Shown here piece by piece: positions 27,378-36,700 of a DNA stretch of 64,000 bases (position 1 is its first letter; every line of letters begins with the position of its first letter). The translations under genes were made by a program, and so were the position numbers. The stretch comes from Hyphomicrobiales bacterium. Lineage in GTDB: Bacteria > Pseudomonadota > Alphaproteobacteria > Rhizobiales > Rhizobiaceae. The stretch is from assembly GCA_900469345.1 (NCBI GenBank), contig UBWZ01000002.1, forward strand, positions 162,849-226,848, given 5' to 3'. The notes beneath the pieces were generated by a model, which made no database searches, was not told where the DNA came from, and saw only the letters and a list, made by a program, of their open reading frames with translations.

Positions 27378-27899
27378 CTGTCGTCTCCTGCATGTCCGAA
27401 ACCTGCCCTTGGGTTAGGAGACTGACCGGGCTTTGTCCAGACGAAAGCCCGGCTTTCGCGCACGTGCAGCGCGGCTTACCACGGAGGACAGGGAAGCACG
27501 TCACATGGCCCCTCCGCCGTCATCCCTGTTGGGGCCTGGATCAAGCCGCCGCGCGTTTAAGTGGCGGGGGAAGGCTTCAGAAATAGAAACGACAACCGCA
27601 CGTTAGCATGTAGTCGGTTGTGCGAGGCAGAACCCATTAGTTCTCCGGGATATCACCCCCGACTCCCCAACTGAGGCGATGTCGAAATCTGCTTTGATAC
27701 TTTTTGCAAACGTCACCGTCACCGGAATCAAATCCGCTAAAAAGAAAACCCGGTTGACGGAAGGCGGAATGCCTTTGTAGTCACGATGGAATTACCACGT
27801 AAAGTTGCAATAAAGTTATCAAGGGACCGATAGACTGTCACTGAGTATGTACGAAGCGTGACGCGGGTTTCGTGCACCGTTAGCCATTCTCAAGCTCCT
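27378..27899. other. 522-bp non-coding stretch, lower GC in its right half
   Basis: No convincing gene on either strand. The left 200 bp have normal GC and include a hairpin at 27426-27452. From about 27580 to 27899 the base composition drops visibly compared with the surrounding genes and continues into the methylase gene. No direct repeats, integrase fragment or tRNA end could be recognised. Confidence 0.5.
27426..27452. repeat. Inverted repeat upstream of the FAD-linked oxidase
   Basis: A perfect 9-bp stem, CCGGGCTTT at 27426-27434 with AAAGCCCGG at 27444-27452 and a 9-nt loop. It is symmetrical, without a clear T-run, and lies 49 bp before the oxidase ATG. It could end transcription from the methylase gene or serve as a regulator site. 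Confidence 0.45.
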
Positions 27900-28694
27900 T
27901 CACCCTGATATAATTAACTCCTTCACCGTGTGACCACGCCCGCAGCGGGCAACCGAGTAGGTGCATTCCACCTCTTCGATGGCGAAACGCGCGAACATTT
28001 TGTAGATCTCTTCAACAGCGTTCAGAGACAGGATGAAGCGACCTTTTAGTCCAGCCAGAACCTCGGAGATTTCAGCGAAGTCGTTTCGGCTAAAGACCGC
28101 TTTGCCATAGTCGTTCTCATTGCCCCAGTAAGGCGGGTCGAGGTAGAACAGAGTAGCCGGCCGGTCGTATCGCTCGATGAAGGCCCGCCACGGTAGGTTC
28201 TCGACAACAACTCCGGCCATCCTTTCATGAATTTCTTCAAGTTGCGGTGCGAGTTTCATGAGGTTGAAACGACCGCCGTTCGTCGAAATGCCGAAGTTTT
28301 GGCCGCGGACCTTACCGCCAAACGCCAAGCGTTGTAGATAGAGGAACCGGCCCGCTCGCTCTAAATCTGTCAGCGTGGACACGTCGGCGAGGCAAAGCCG
28401 ATCAAACTCGTACCTGGAAGTGATTTGGAACCGAAGGGTATCCATGAACTGTGGGTAGTGCCGCTGAAGGATACGAAAGAGGTTAGCTATATCACCGCTA
28501 ATGTCATTGATGACTTCTGTGCGAGGAGCTAGAGAGCGCCGAAGGAATACGCCGCCCATCCCCACAAAAGGCTCAGCGTAAACCTCGTGGGGGACCTCAT
28601 TTATCTTCTTGATCACCTTTTTCGCTAGAATGCGTTTGCCGCCAATGTAAGCGGCCGCGGGATTGGTTGGCGCTATCTGTCGCATATTCACCAT
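27900..28694 (-). CDS. D12-class DNA N6-adenine methyltransferase (Dam-like), orphan
   Basis: A 264-residue methyltransferase. The N-terminal AAYIGGKRILAKKVIKKI and the SAM-binding YAEPFVGMGGVFLRR are followed by the catalytic DPPYWG in the second half, the order of class alpha (D12/Dam) enzymes that often methylate GATC. No restriction endonuclease is next to it, and phage-type copies are common. Base composition and codon choice are more AT-rich than in neighbours, suggesting acquisition. Rhizobia normally rely on CcrM (GANTC), so a Dam-type enzyme would be unusual. ATG at 28694 with GAGG seven bases upstream. Confidence 0.88.
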   Translation of the reverse strand: MVNMRQIAPTNPAAAYIGGKRILAKKVIKKINEVPHEVYAEPFVGMGGVFLRRSLAPRTEVINDISGDIANLFRILQRHYPQFMDTLRFQITSRYEFDRLCLADVSTLTDLERAGRFLYLQRLAFGGKVRGQNFGISTNGGRFNLMKLAPQLEEIHERMAGVVVENLPWRAFIERYDRPATLFYLDPPYWGNENDYGKAVFSRNDFAEISEVLAGLKGRFILSLNAVEEIYKMFARFAIEEVECTYSVARCGRGHTVKELIISG

Positions 28695-28737
28695 TTAGAA
28701 GCCTCGTGATTTAAACAAGAAACGCACGAACATCTTC

Positions 28738-28802
28738 GCCCCTTCGCAAAGGCCGCGCCCTTTTGTCAGACGCGGCCTGATATGGCCGGACGCGGAAGGG
28801 GC
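28738..28802. repeat. Nested hairpin element in a 306-bp intergenic region
   Basis: Two nested inverted repeats upstream of the methylase gene: outer GCCCCTTC (28738-28745) with GAAGGGGC (28795-28802), inner AGGCCGCG (28750-28757) with CGCGGCCT (28771-28778). Both are perfect. The element lies in an otherwise empty gap (28695-29000). It could be a structured RNA, a terminator or a copy of a dispersed palindromic repeat; no second copy was seen in the window. Confidence 0.5.
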
Positions 28803-29000
28803 CTAGTATAAGGTCAGGCTTTCGGGTGGGGATATGAAGGGCCACGTTTTTAGTGCAGGTGATGGTTTACGCTAGTTCGTCACTTGGGAATAACAGTCGT
28901 AGGCCGGAGAGTCATGTTGAGCGCAGCCGTGTTGCGACAGGTCGACGATCAGAGAGTCTCTCCGTCCCCACAGTTTGTCATCGTCGCATCGAGCTTCGCG

Positions 29001-29399
29001 TCAGTGGCCGGGTGCGAGTTGCGCTTCGATCGCCGCCTTGTCGAGAACGGACCAAACCTCGCAGATCCGGCCGTCGCGGAACCGGTAGAAGACGTTCTCC
29101 GCAAACGAAATGCGGCGACCGTGGATCGGCAACCCGAGAAACACATTCTTCGGCTGACAATCGAACAGGAGGCGGCTCGCCACGTGCGGCGGGTCGCAGG
29201 CGAGGCGCTCGATTGTAAAAACGAGGTCCGGAATACTGGCGAAATCCGTCTCCAGCATCGCCCGGTAGCCGGCGATGCCGAGAGGCCGACCGTTGTGGAC
29301 GGCATCGTCGGCAACGAACTCTGCCAACCGCGACCACTCCTGTCCGTTGAGGCAGTCGATATAGCCGCGGTAGATCCGCTCCAGCGCGTTCCTGTCCAT
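29001..29399 (-). CDS. SnoaL-like / ester cyclase family protein
   Basis: A 132-residue alpha+beta-barrel protein of the NTF2/SnoaL type. The opening YRGYIDCLNGQEWSRLAEFVADDAVHNGRPLG and the ending FYRFRDGRICEVWSVLD are typical. Such proteins act as cyclases, isomerases or hydrolases, or have unknown small-molecule roles. ATG at 29399. It lies 49 bp after the RND transporter gene on the same strand and may be its last cotranscribed gene, though no functional link is evident. Confidence 0.75.
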   Translation of the reverse strand: MDRNALERIYRGYIDCLNGQEWSRLAEFVADDAVHNGRPLGIAGYRAMLETDFASIPDLVFTIERLACDPPHVASRLLFDCQPKNVFLGLPIHGRRISFAENVFYRFRDGRICEVWSVLDKAAIEAQLAPGH

Positions 29400-29448
29400 G
29401 CCTAGCCGTTCCTTCGCAGCGTGACCGACGTCTCGGTCATGCTGGCCG

Positions 29449-32400
29449 TCATTCGGCCGCCAGCAGCGGCGGCTCTCTCTTTTCCGGCTCGTCGCGGCGC
29501 GACGCGTGCTCGAGTTCCTGGTGGAAGCGCTGCTCTTCGTGCGCATGCGGCTTGGCGAAGCGGGCGAGCAGCAGGTAGGCGACCGGCGTGATGAACAGTG
29601 TCACCAGCGTCGCAAACCCCAGCCCGCCGACGATCACCCAGCCGAGCGCGATGCGAGCCTCGGCGCCGGCGCCCTGCGCCACCACCAGCGGCACGCCGCC
29701 GACCACCGTTGCGATCATCGTCATCATCACCGGCCGCAGCCGAAGCCGGCAGGCCGTCTCGATCGCCTCGCGCACATCCGCGCCGCGGTCGCGAAGCTGA
29801 TTGGCGAATTCGACGATCAGAATGCCGTTCTTGGCCATCACGCCGACCAGCAGCACAAGCCCAATCTGGCTGTAGACGTTGAGGCTGGAGCCGGTGACGA
29901 CGAGCGCGAATGCGGCGCAGGCCAGCCCGAGCGGCACGGTCGACATGATGATGATCGAAGACAGCACGCCTTCGAACTGCGCCGCCAGCACCAGAAAGAT
30001 GATGGCGATCGCAAAACCGAACGTCATTGCCATGGCGCTCGAGTTTTCACCGAGCGTCTTTGCCTCCGCGAGCGGAATCAGCCGCGTGCCGGGCGGCATC
30101 AGCGGCTTGGCAATCTCGGTCAGTTCCGCCACCGCGTCGCCGAGCGACACACCCTCGCCCAGGCCCGCCTGAAAGGATACCGAAGCAAGCTGCTGTTCGC
30201 GGTTGAGCTGAGGCGAGACGGCAGTTTCCTTCAGCGTCGCGATCGTCGACATCGGCACGATCTTGCCGTCGGCCGTCTTCAGGAAGATGTTTTCAAGATC
30301 GGTCGGATCGTCGATCGGACGCGTGGTGGACTTGAGCTTGACCGACAACGCATCCCCATCGACGAACACGTCGACCACCGAGCGGCCCTCCAGGAGCGAC
30401 TGCATCGCCGTTGCGAGGCCGGTTATGTCGATGCCGAGATCGGATGCCCGTTCCCGGTCGATGCCGACCGAGAGCTGTGCCTGCGTCGGTTCGTTCGACA
30501 GCCGCGGCGTGTCGAAGGACCGGCTGTCCTCCATCTTGTGGATGATCTTCAGCGCCGCTTCGGTGAGTTGCTCGCTGCTGTTGCCGACCAGCGCCATCTG
30601 CAGGCCGTTGCCAGCGCCGCGGATCTTCAGGCTGTTGCCCTGCTGCGCGGAACCGCGCAATGCCGGCACCCGGGCCAGCGCCCGGTTGACGTCTGCGACG
30701 ATCTGGTCCTGGCTGCGGCTGCGCTCGTCCCACGGCGCCAGCGTCAGCACCATGAAGCCGCTGTTGATATTGCTGCCGAAGCCCGAGATCGAGAAGATGT
30801 TGCGGATCTCCCCGCTGTCGCGCAGCGGCTGCAGGTTTTCCTCGACCCTTTGCATCTGGTCCTGCGTGTAGTCCAGGCTGACGCCCTGCGGCGCGCTGAG
30901 GCGCAGCATGATCGAGGAGCGGTCCTCGCGCGGCGTGATCTCGCTCTTCACCAGACCGAAAGCCTGGTAGGCGGCAAACGAGAAGATGGCGGAAAACAGG
31001 ATGACCACCAGTGGCGCGTTGAGGCAGAAGCGCAGACAGGTGGCGTAGAGCCGTGCGAACCCCGCGCCGATACCGCCGAGCACGCCATGCTTTTCGACCA
31101 GCGGCCGGGTCAGCATCCGCGATGCGAGCATCGGACACAGTGTCAGCGCCGTGATCGATGACAGCCCGACGGCAAAGGCAAGCACGAAACCGAATTCACG
31201 GAACAGGCCGCCGATCTGGCCGGGCAGGAAGGACAGGGGAATGAAGACGGCGGCAAGCGTCGCTGTGGTCGCCAGCACCGCGAAGAACACCTCCTCCGTG
31301 CCGATGACGGCAGCCGCCCGCGGCCCCATCCCCTCCGCCCGTCGCCGGACGATGTTTTCGAGCACGACGATCGCATCGTCGACCACCAGGCCGGTGGCAA
31401 GCACGATCGCCAGAAGCGTCAGGATGTTGATCGAAAAGCCGGCGAGATAGACGGCCACCAACGTACCGATCAGGGCGACCGGCATGGTGACGGCGGGAAT
31501 GATGGTCGCCCGCCAGTCCCGCAGGAACATGTAGATGACAACGACGACGATGCCGGCCGACAGCATCAGCGCCAGTTCCACCTCGTGCAGCGCGCCCTGG
31601 ATGAATACCGCATCGTCGCTGGTGACGACCAGGCGCGTGCCCTCCGGCAGCGTCGGCTGCATCTCCGCCACCGCCTGCTTGATGCCGGCCGAGATGTTGA
31701 GCGTGTTCGATTGCGCCTGGCGGATGATGCCGAGCCCGATGCCCTGTACGCCGTTCGACCGAAGCGTCGTATTGCCGTCATCCGGCCCGAGCGTCACCGT
31801 CGCCACGTCGCGCAGCCGGACATTCTGGCCGATTAGCACGTTTTCGAAATCCTGCGGCGTCGTGAGGCTGGCGGTCGCCCGCACCACGATATCCTGCCGT
31901 GTGCTTTCGAGCGAACCGGCCGGCACGTCGAGCGCTGCGGTCTCGAGCGCCTTGGCGACATCGCTGACCGTCATGCCGCGGCCGGCAAGGGCTGCCTGGT
32001 CCACGTCGACGCGAAAGATCTTTTCCTGGTCGCCGTAGAGGGTGACGTCTGCCACGCCTTCGACGGCGGCGAGCCGGTCGACGATCTGGTTGTCGACCAG
32101 CTGCGTCAGGTCGTCCATCGAAAGCGTCGAGGAAGTGACCGCCAGTCGCAGGATGGCGTCCGAATCCGCATCCGCCTTGACGATCTGCGGCTCGTCGGCC
32201 TCGTCCGGCAGCTGGTTGGCGATGCGGCCGATGGCATCGCGCACGTCGTTGGCAGCCTCCGAAAGATCGACCGTGTCCGAAAACTCCATCGTCACGCGGC
32301 TGGAGCCGAACTGCGACGCCGAGGACAGGGCTTTCAGCCCGCTCACCCGCGCCACCGCGCCTTCGATGACCTGGGTGACCTCCTGGTCCATGGTTTGCGG

Positions 32401-32625
32401 CGATGCGCCGTCATATAGCGTGCGCACGGTGATCACCGGCTGGTCGACGTCTGGCAGCTCTCGCACTTCGATGCCGAAGAAGGCGGCAAGACCCGCCACC
32501 ACCAGCAGCACGTTGATGACCGCGGCAAGGATCGGGCGGCGCACGAAAAGCGCCGTGAAGCTGTTGCCCGCCTTGCTGTGGGCATGGCCGCTGCCCTCGC
32601 CCGAATGGGGAAGATCCGTCTTCAT
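29449..32625 (-). CDS. RND-family multidrug efflux permease (HAE-1 type)
   Basis: A 1058-residue inner-membrane proton antiporter with the usual twelve-segment plan: first segment FVRRPILAAVINVLLVVAGLAAFF, two large periplasmic loops, and the proton-relay aspartates in LATGLVVDDAIVVLENI (TM4). Its adaptor is encoded immediately upstream, overlapping as ATGA. An outer-membrane TolC partner is not in the window. The C-terminus is charged (ASRRDEPEKREP). Substrates cannot be inferred. Confidence 0.93.
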   Translation of the reverse strand: MKTDLPHSGEGSGHAHSKAGNSFTALFVRRPILAAVINVLLVVAGLAAFFGIEVRELPDVDQPVITVRTLYDGASPQTMDQEVTQVIEGAVARVSGLKALSSASQFGSSRVTMEFSDTVDLSEAANDVRDAIGRIANQLPDEADEPQIVKADADSDAILRLAVTSSTLSMDDLTQLVDNQIVDRLAAVEGVADVTLYGDQEKIFRVDVDQAALAGRGMTVSDVAKALETAALDVPAGSLESTRQDIVVRATASLTTPQDFENVLIGQNVRLRDVATVTLGPDDGNTTLRSNGVQGIGLGIIRQAQSNTLNISAGIKQAVAEMQPTLPEGTRLVVTSDDAVFIQGALHEVELALMLSAGIVVVVIYMFLRDWRATIIPAVTMPVALIGTLVAVYLAGFSINILTLLAIVLATGLVVDDAIVVLENIVRRRAEGMGPRAAAVIGTEEVFFAVLATTATLAAVFIPLSFLPGQIGGLFREFGFVLAFAVGLSSITALTLCPMLASRMLTRPLVEKHGVLGGIGAGFARLYATCLRFCLNAPLVVILFSAIFSFAAYQAFGLVKSEITPREDRSSIMLRLSAPQGVSLDYTQDQMQRVEENLQPLRDSGEIRNIFSISGFGSNINSGFMVLTLAPWDERSRSQDQIVADVNRALARVPALRGSAQQGNSLKIRGAGNGLQMALVGNSSEQLTEAALKIIHKMEDSRSFDTPRLSNEPTQAQLSVGIDRERASDLGIDITGLATAMQSLLEGRSVVDVFVDGDALSVKLKSTTRPIDDPTDLENIFLKTADGKIVPMSTIATLKETAVSPQLNREQQLASVSFQAGLGEGVSLGDAVAELTEIAKPLMPPGTRLIPLAEAKTLGENSSAMAMTFGFAIAIIFLVLAAQFEGVLSSIIIMSTVPLGLACAAFALVVTGSSLNVYSQIGLVLLVGVMAKNGILIVEFANQLRDRGADVREAIETACRLRLRPVMMTMIATVVGGVPLVVAQGAGAEARIALGWVIVGGLGFATLVTLFITPVAYLLLARFAKPHAHEEQRFHQELEHASRRDEPEKREPPLLAAE

Positions 32626-33815
32626 TGGCTGGCGACCTCCGCACCCGCCATTCGAATGGCGCCGCCCTCGCGCACCCGCTGCAGGCCTTCCACCGCGACC
32701 TGGTCGCCTTCCTTGAGATCGCCGTCCACCAGAACCGAGTCCGGATTGCGCTGGACGATGCGCATGCGTGTCTTCACGGACTTGTTATCGCGGATCTGCC
32801 AGACGAAAGAGCCCTCCGCATCCCACTGGACCGCCAGCGGATCGACGGAGGGAAAGCGTTCGCCTGCAAATCTGACGAGTACCCCGAACGACATGCCGGC
32901 CCGCAGCTGGTCGTCGGCATTGTCCACCCGGGCGCGGATGCGCATCGTGCGGCTGGCCGCGTCGATGCGGTTGTCGATCGCCTCCACAGCCCCCTGGAAG
33001 ACCCGTCCCGGCCGGGCGATCGACGTCGCTTCCACCGGCTGGCCGGGTTCGATCGCGGTTGCGAAACGCTCCGGTGCCCAGAAGTCGACGAGGATGGCCG
33101 ACCGGTCGTCGAGCGTCACGACACTCGTCTGGGTCGTGACATTGTCGCCGACATTGACCGCAACGATGCCGGCGATCCCGTCGATGGGCGCGACGATATT
33201 ACGGCGCTTGAGGTTGAATTCGGCCGCCGAGACGGCGAGCTTGGCGGCCTGCTCGGCGATCTGCGCGTCCAGCACATCGAGCCGCGCCACCGACTGGAGG
33301 TTCCGATAGGAGGCGGACTTCTCGACCGCGCTTTTCAGCGCCACCTGGGCCTTTTCCTGTTCGATCAGCTGTTCGTCGTCGTCGAGCCGCGCCAGAACGT
33401 CGCCTTTCTTGACCATCTGCCCCGAGGACACGAGGATGTCGGTGATCGTTCCGGTCGCCTGTGGCATCACCACCACCGACTGGATCGCGTAGCCGCTGCC
33501 GATTGCCGACAACCGGTCGTTGACGGTGCCGATCGCAACCGGCTCCGCCGCCACCAGCACGGCGCGCGGTCCGCCGCTGCGCTGTCCGGCAGCGGATGCC
33601 GGCGCGGCGGCGCCGGGCTGGGCCGGCTCGCCTTTCGCGGTCTGGTCGGAGGCAGCCTCGGTGGAGGCCGGCGCGCCTCGCAGCAGTGCCACCGCCTGGC
33701 CGGGCATGCCCATGCGGATCAGGCTGTCACCGGCGCTCGGCACCAGATAAACCCACAATCCAAGCATGACCAGCATGACGACCATGCTTGCCAGAAGCTG
33801 TTTCCAAATCCGCAC
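32622..33815 (-). CDS. RND efflux periplasmic adaptor subunit
   Basis: A 397-residue membrane-fusion protein. One N-terminal membrane anchor (MVVMLVMLGLWVYLV) precedes an Ala/Pro-rich linker, a lipoyl/barrel-sandwich half-motif VVMPQATGTITDILVSSGQMVKKGDVLARLDD, a helical hairpin, and the matching IVAPIDGIAGIVAVNVGDNV half. It bridges the RND pump and an outer-membrane channel. The start is a GTG at 33815 because GGAGAAG lies about 6 nt upstream and the anchor follows directly. No local regulator gene such as TetR is present; the divergent gene is uvrD. Confidence 0.9.
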   Translation of the reverse strand: MRIWKQLLASMVVMLVMLGLWVYLVPSAGDSLIRMGMPGQAVALLRGAPASTEAASDQTAKGEPAQPGAAAPASAAGQRSGGPRAVLVAAEPVAIGTVNDRLSAIGSGYAIQSVVVMPQATGTITDILVSSGQMVKKGDVLARLDDDEQLIEQEKAQVALKSAVEKSASYRNLQSVARLDVLDAQIAEQAAKLAVSAAEFNLKRRNIVAPIDGIAGIVAVNVGDNVTTQTSVVTLDDRSAILVDFWAPERFATAIEPGQPVEATSIARPGRVFQGAVEAIDNRIDAASRTMRIRARVDNADDQLRAGMSFGVLVRFAGERFPSVDPLAVQWDAEGSFVWQIRDNKSVKTRMRIVQRNPDSVLVDGDLKEGDQVAVEGLQRVREGGAIRMAGAEVASQ

Positions 33816-34018
33816 CGGGTCTTCTCCGCGACAATCAACGACAACCGCAAGTATCCGTGTTTGGCGACGGGCGATCAATAGGAACCGTCCCGGCCTTACC
33901 GCTTTGTAATGTTACCAGGCATCACGAATATGTCAGTCGCAGCACGCCCGCATGGCGGCTGTACACCCTCTGAGCCCCGCCGATGGTCATCCCCTGTCGG
34001 CATGACTGTGAATGAAAG

Positions 34019-34032
34019 CAGAACATGTTCTG
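34019..34032. promoter_or_regulatory. 14-bp perfect palindrome upstream of uvrD
   Basis: CAGAACATGTTCTG reads the same on both strands and lies 32 bp before the uvrD ATG, in the 249-bp divergent region shared with the RND adaptor gene. It does not fit the alphaproteobacterial SOS box (GTTC-N7-GTTC). It could be an operator for another regulator. Confidence 0.4.
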
Positions 34033-34064
34033 GCCTTTCGGGTCCGAATCACTACATTGGCCCC

Positions 34065-36545
34065 ATGACGAACAGCTTCGACGACATACCGTTTTTCGAT
34101 GACGCGGCCGAGGAACCGGGTCGCAGCCCTGCCCCCGCGCCCCAGCCGGGTCTCGGCATTGCCGCCCGCGCCATGGCCGCGCGCGACGCCGGCCGCCCGA
34201 TGTCCGATTACCTTTCGGGCCTCAATCCGGAACAGCGCGAGGCGGTGGAAACCGTGGACGGGCCCGTGCTCGTGCTGGCTGGCGCCGGTACCGGCAAGAC
34301 CCGCGTGCTCACCACCCGCATCGCCCATATCCTCGCCACCGCCCGCGCCTATCCGAGCCAGATCCTCGCTGTCACCTTTACTAACAAGGCGGCCCGCGAG
34401 ATGAAGGAACGCGTCGGCATCCTCGTCGGCGGCGCCGTCGAGGGCATGCCCTGGCTCGGCACTTTCCACTCGATCGGCGTCAAGCTGCTGCGTCGGCATG
34501 CGGAACTGGCGGGCCTGCGCTCCGACTTCAGCATCCTCGATACGGACGACGTGGTGCGGCTGATCAAGCAGCTGATCCAGGCCGAGGGCCTGGACGACAA
34601 GCGCTGGCCGGCCAAGCAGTTCGCCGGCATGATCGACGGCTGGAAGAACAAGGGACTGACCCCGCCCGATATTGCCGAAGGTGACGCGCGCGCCTTTGCC
34701 AACGGCAAGGGCCGCGAGCTTTACGCCGCCTACCAGGCCCGGCTGCGCACCCTCAACGCCTGCGATTTCGGCGACCTTCTGCTTCACCCGATCGCTATCT
34801 TCCGCAACAACCCGGATCTCCTGAAAGAATACCACCAGCGGTTCCGCTATATCCTTGTCGACGAGTACCAGGACACCAACACCGCCCAGTACATGTGGCT
34901 GCGTCTCTTGGCCCAGCGCCCGAAGGATGTGCCCCAGAACGTCTGCTGCGTCGGTGACGACGACCAGTCCATCTATGGCTGGCGTGGCGCCGAGGTGGAC
35001 AATATCCTGCGTTTCGAAAAGGATTTTGCAGGCGCCAAGGTTATCAAGCTGGAGCGCAACTATCGCTCCACGGAACATATTCTCGGTGCGGCCGGCCATC
35101 TCATCGCCCACAATGAGGGGCGGCTCGGCAAGACGCTGTTTACGGATCGCGTCGATCCGGACGACGAAAAGGTCCAGGTGCATGCGGCCTGGGATTCCGA
35201 GGAGGAAGCGCGCGCCGTCGGCGAGGAGATCGAGCGGCTGCAGCGCGGCGATGGCGACGGCAAGAAGCACAACCTCAACGACATGGCGATCCTGGTGCGC
35301 GCCTCCTTCCAGATGCGCGAATTTGAAGACCGCTTTGTGACGCTCGGCCTCAACTATCGCGTCATCGGTGGCCCGAGGTTTTACGAGCGGCTCGAGATCC
35401 GCGACGCTATGGCCTATTTCCGCCTCGTCTGCCAGCCGGCCGACGACCTCGCCTTCGAGCGCATCGTCAACACCCCCAAGCGCGGGCTGGGCGACACGAC
35501 CATCCGCAACCTGCACGACTATGCCCGCGCCCGCGACATTCCGATGCTGTCGGCTGCCTCCGACATCATCGAGACGGATGAACTGAAGCCGAAGGCCCGC
35601 AAGGCCCTGTTCGACGTGATTCAAAACTTCAGGAATTGGAGCGAACGGCTTGAAACCACGTCACATCTGGAGCTTGCCGAACAGATCCTCGAGGAAAGCG
35701 GCTACACCGACATGTGGAAGGCCGACAAGTCGGCGGAAGGCCCAGGACGGCTCGACAACCTGAAGGAACTGATCCGCTCGATGGAGTCGTTCGAGAGCCT
35801 TCGAGGCTTCCTCGAACACGTCGCGCTGGTGATGGACGCCGACAAGAACGAGAACCTGGACGCCGTGTCGATCATGACTCTGCATTCCGCCAAGGGTCTG
35901 GAATTCGACACCGTGTTCCTGCCCGGTTGGGAGGAAGGCCTGTTTCCGCATCAGCGGGCGCTCGACGAGGGCGGCCGCTCGGGGCTCGAGGAGGAACGCC
36001 GGCTCGCCTATGTGGGCCTCACCCGCGCCAAGCGCCGCTGCCACATCTGGTTCGTGTCCAACCGGCGCATCCACGGCCTGTGGCAATCCACCATGCCGTC
36101 GCGCTTCCTGGACGAACTGCCGGCCAACCACGTCGATGTTGCAGCCTCCGACAGCAATTTTGGGGGCTATGGCGGCCGCGGCGGCTATGGCCAGTCGCGG
36201 TTCGACAAGGCCGAGCCTTTCGCCAACACTTATGCGACCCCCGGCTGGAAACGCGCACAGGCCAACAAGACCGATGCCACCCGCGACAACTGGGGCAGCC
36301 GCTCCGGCCACGCGGTCGAGCGCATCGGCTATGGCGAGAGCGGCCCGCGCGGACGCACCATCGAAGGCGAACTGGTCGCCAAGTCGACGACCGACACGCC
36401 CTCCAAATTCACCGTCGGCGACCGCGTCTTCCACATCAAGTTCGGCAACGGCAACATCGTCGGGATCGAGGGCAACAAACTCACCATCGACTTCGACCGC
36501 GCCGGCCAGAAGCGCGTGCTCGACGGGTTTGTGGATAAGGCTTGA
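34065..36545 (+). CDS. uvrD: UvrD/PcrA-type SF1A DNA helicase
   Basis: An 826-residue 3'-5' helicase of nucleotide excision and mismatch repair. All SF1 motifs are present: QREAVETVDGPVLVLAGAGTGKT, ILVDEYQDTN, GDDDQSIYGWRGAE, LERNYRST, TLHSAKGLEFD and YVGLTRAKRR. The C-terminal VGDRVFHIKFGNGNIVGIEG is the PcrA/UvrD tudor-like RNA-polymerase-interaction domain. The N-terminus carries about 30 acidic/variable residues. ATG at 34065 is chosen because upstream in-frame residues look non-conserved. Confidence 0.94.
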   Translation: MTNSFDDIPFFDDAAEEPGRSPAPAPQPGLGIAARAMAARDAGRPMSDYLSGLNPEQREAVETVDGPVLVLAGAGTGKTRVLTTRIAHILATARAYPSQILAVTFTNKAAREMKERVGILVGGAVEGMPWLGTFHSIGVKLLRRHAELAGLRSDFSILDTDDVVRLIKQLIQAEGLDDKRWPAKQFAGMIDGWKNKGLTPPDIAEGDARAFANGKGRELYAAYQARLRTLNACDFGDLLLHPIAIFRNNPDLLKEYHQRFRYILVDEYQDTNTAQYMWLRLLAQRPKDVPQNVCCVGDDDQSIYGWRGAEVDNILRFEKDFAGAKVIKLERNYRSTEHILGAAGHLIAHNEGRLGKTLFTDRVDPDDEKVQVHAAWDSEEEARAVGEEIERLQRGDGDGKKHNLNDMAILVRASFQMREFEDRFVTLGLNYRVIGGPRFYERLEIRDAMAYFRLVCQPADDLAFERIVNTPKRGLGDTTIRNLHDYARARDIPMLSAASDIIETDELKPKARKALFDVIQNFRNWSERLETTSHLELAEQILEESGYTDMWKADKSAEGPGRLDNLKELIRSMESFESLRGFLEHVALVMDADKNENLDAVSIMTLHSAKGLEFDTVFLPGWEEGLFPHQRALDEGGRSGLEEERRLAYVGLTRAKRRCHIWFVSNRRIHGLWQSTMPSRFLDELPANHVDVAASDSNFGGYGGRGGYGQSRFDKAEPFANTYATPGWKRAQANKTDATRDNWGSRSGHAVERIGYGESGPRGRTIEGELVAKSTTDTPSKFTVGDRVFHIKFGNGNIVGIEGNKLTIDFDRAGQKRVLDGFVDKA

Positions 36546-36700
36546 GGCGAGCTAAAGGCTGGTACCAGCCGACCCCGGCAGGCGGCCCGCCGCAACCACC
36601 CAGTGTCATGGTCGCGAGCCCGCCCCTGATCCCGCCCCTTGTCCCGGCCACCGTCGCCTCTACCTCACGCGAACACCTTTCCGTGTCGCATGAGGTTCCC

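Noticed and set aside
27378..29000. Prophage or genomic island
   Set aside because: Only one phage-like gene (the methylase) is present. No integrase, repeats, structural genes or tRNA attachment site were seen.
34019..34040. SOS (LexA) box before uvrD
   Set aside because: The GAAC and GTTC here are separated by two bases and inverted; the alphaproteobacterial box is a direct repeat GTTC-N7-GTTC, which I did not find.
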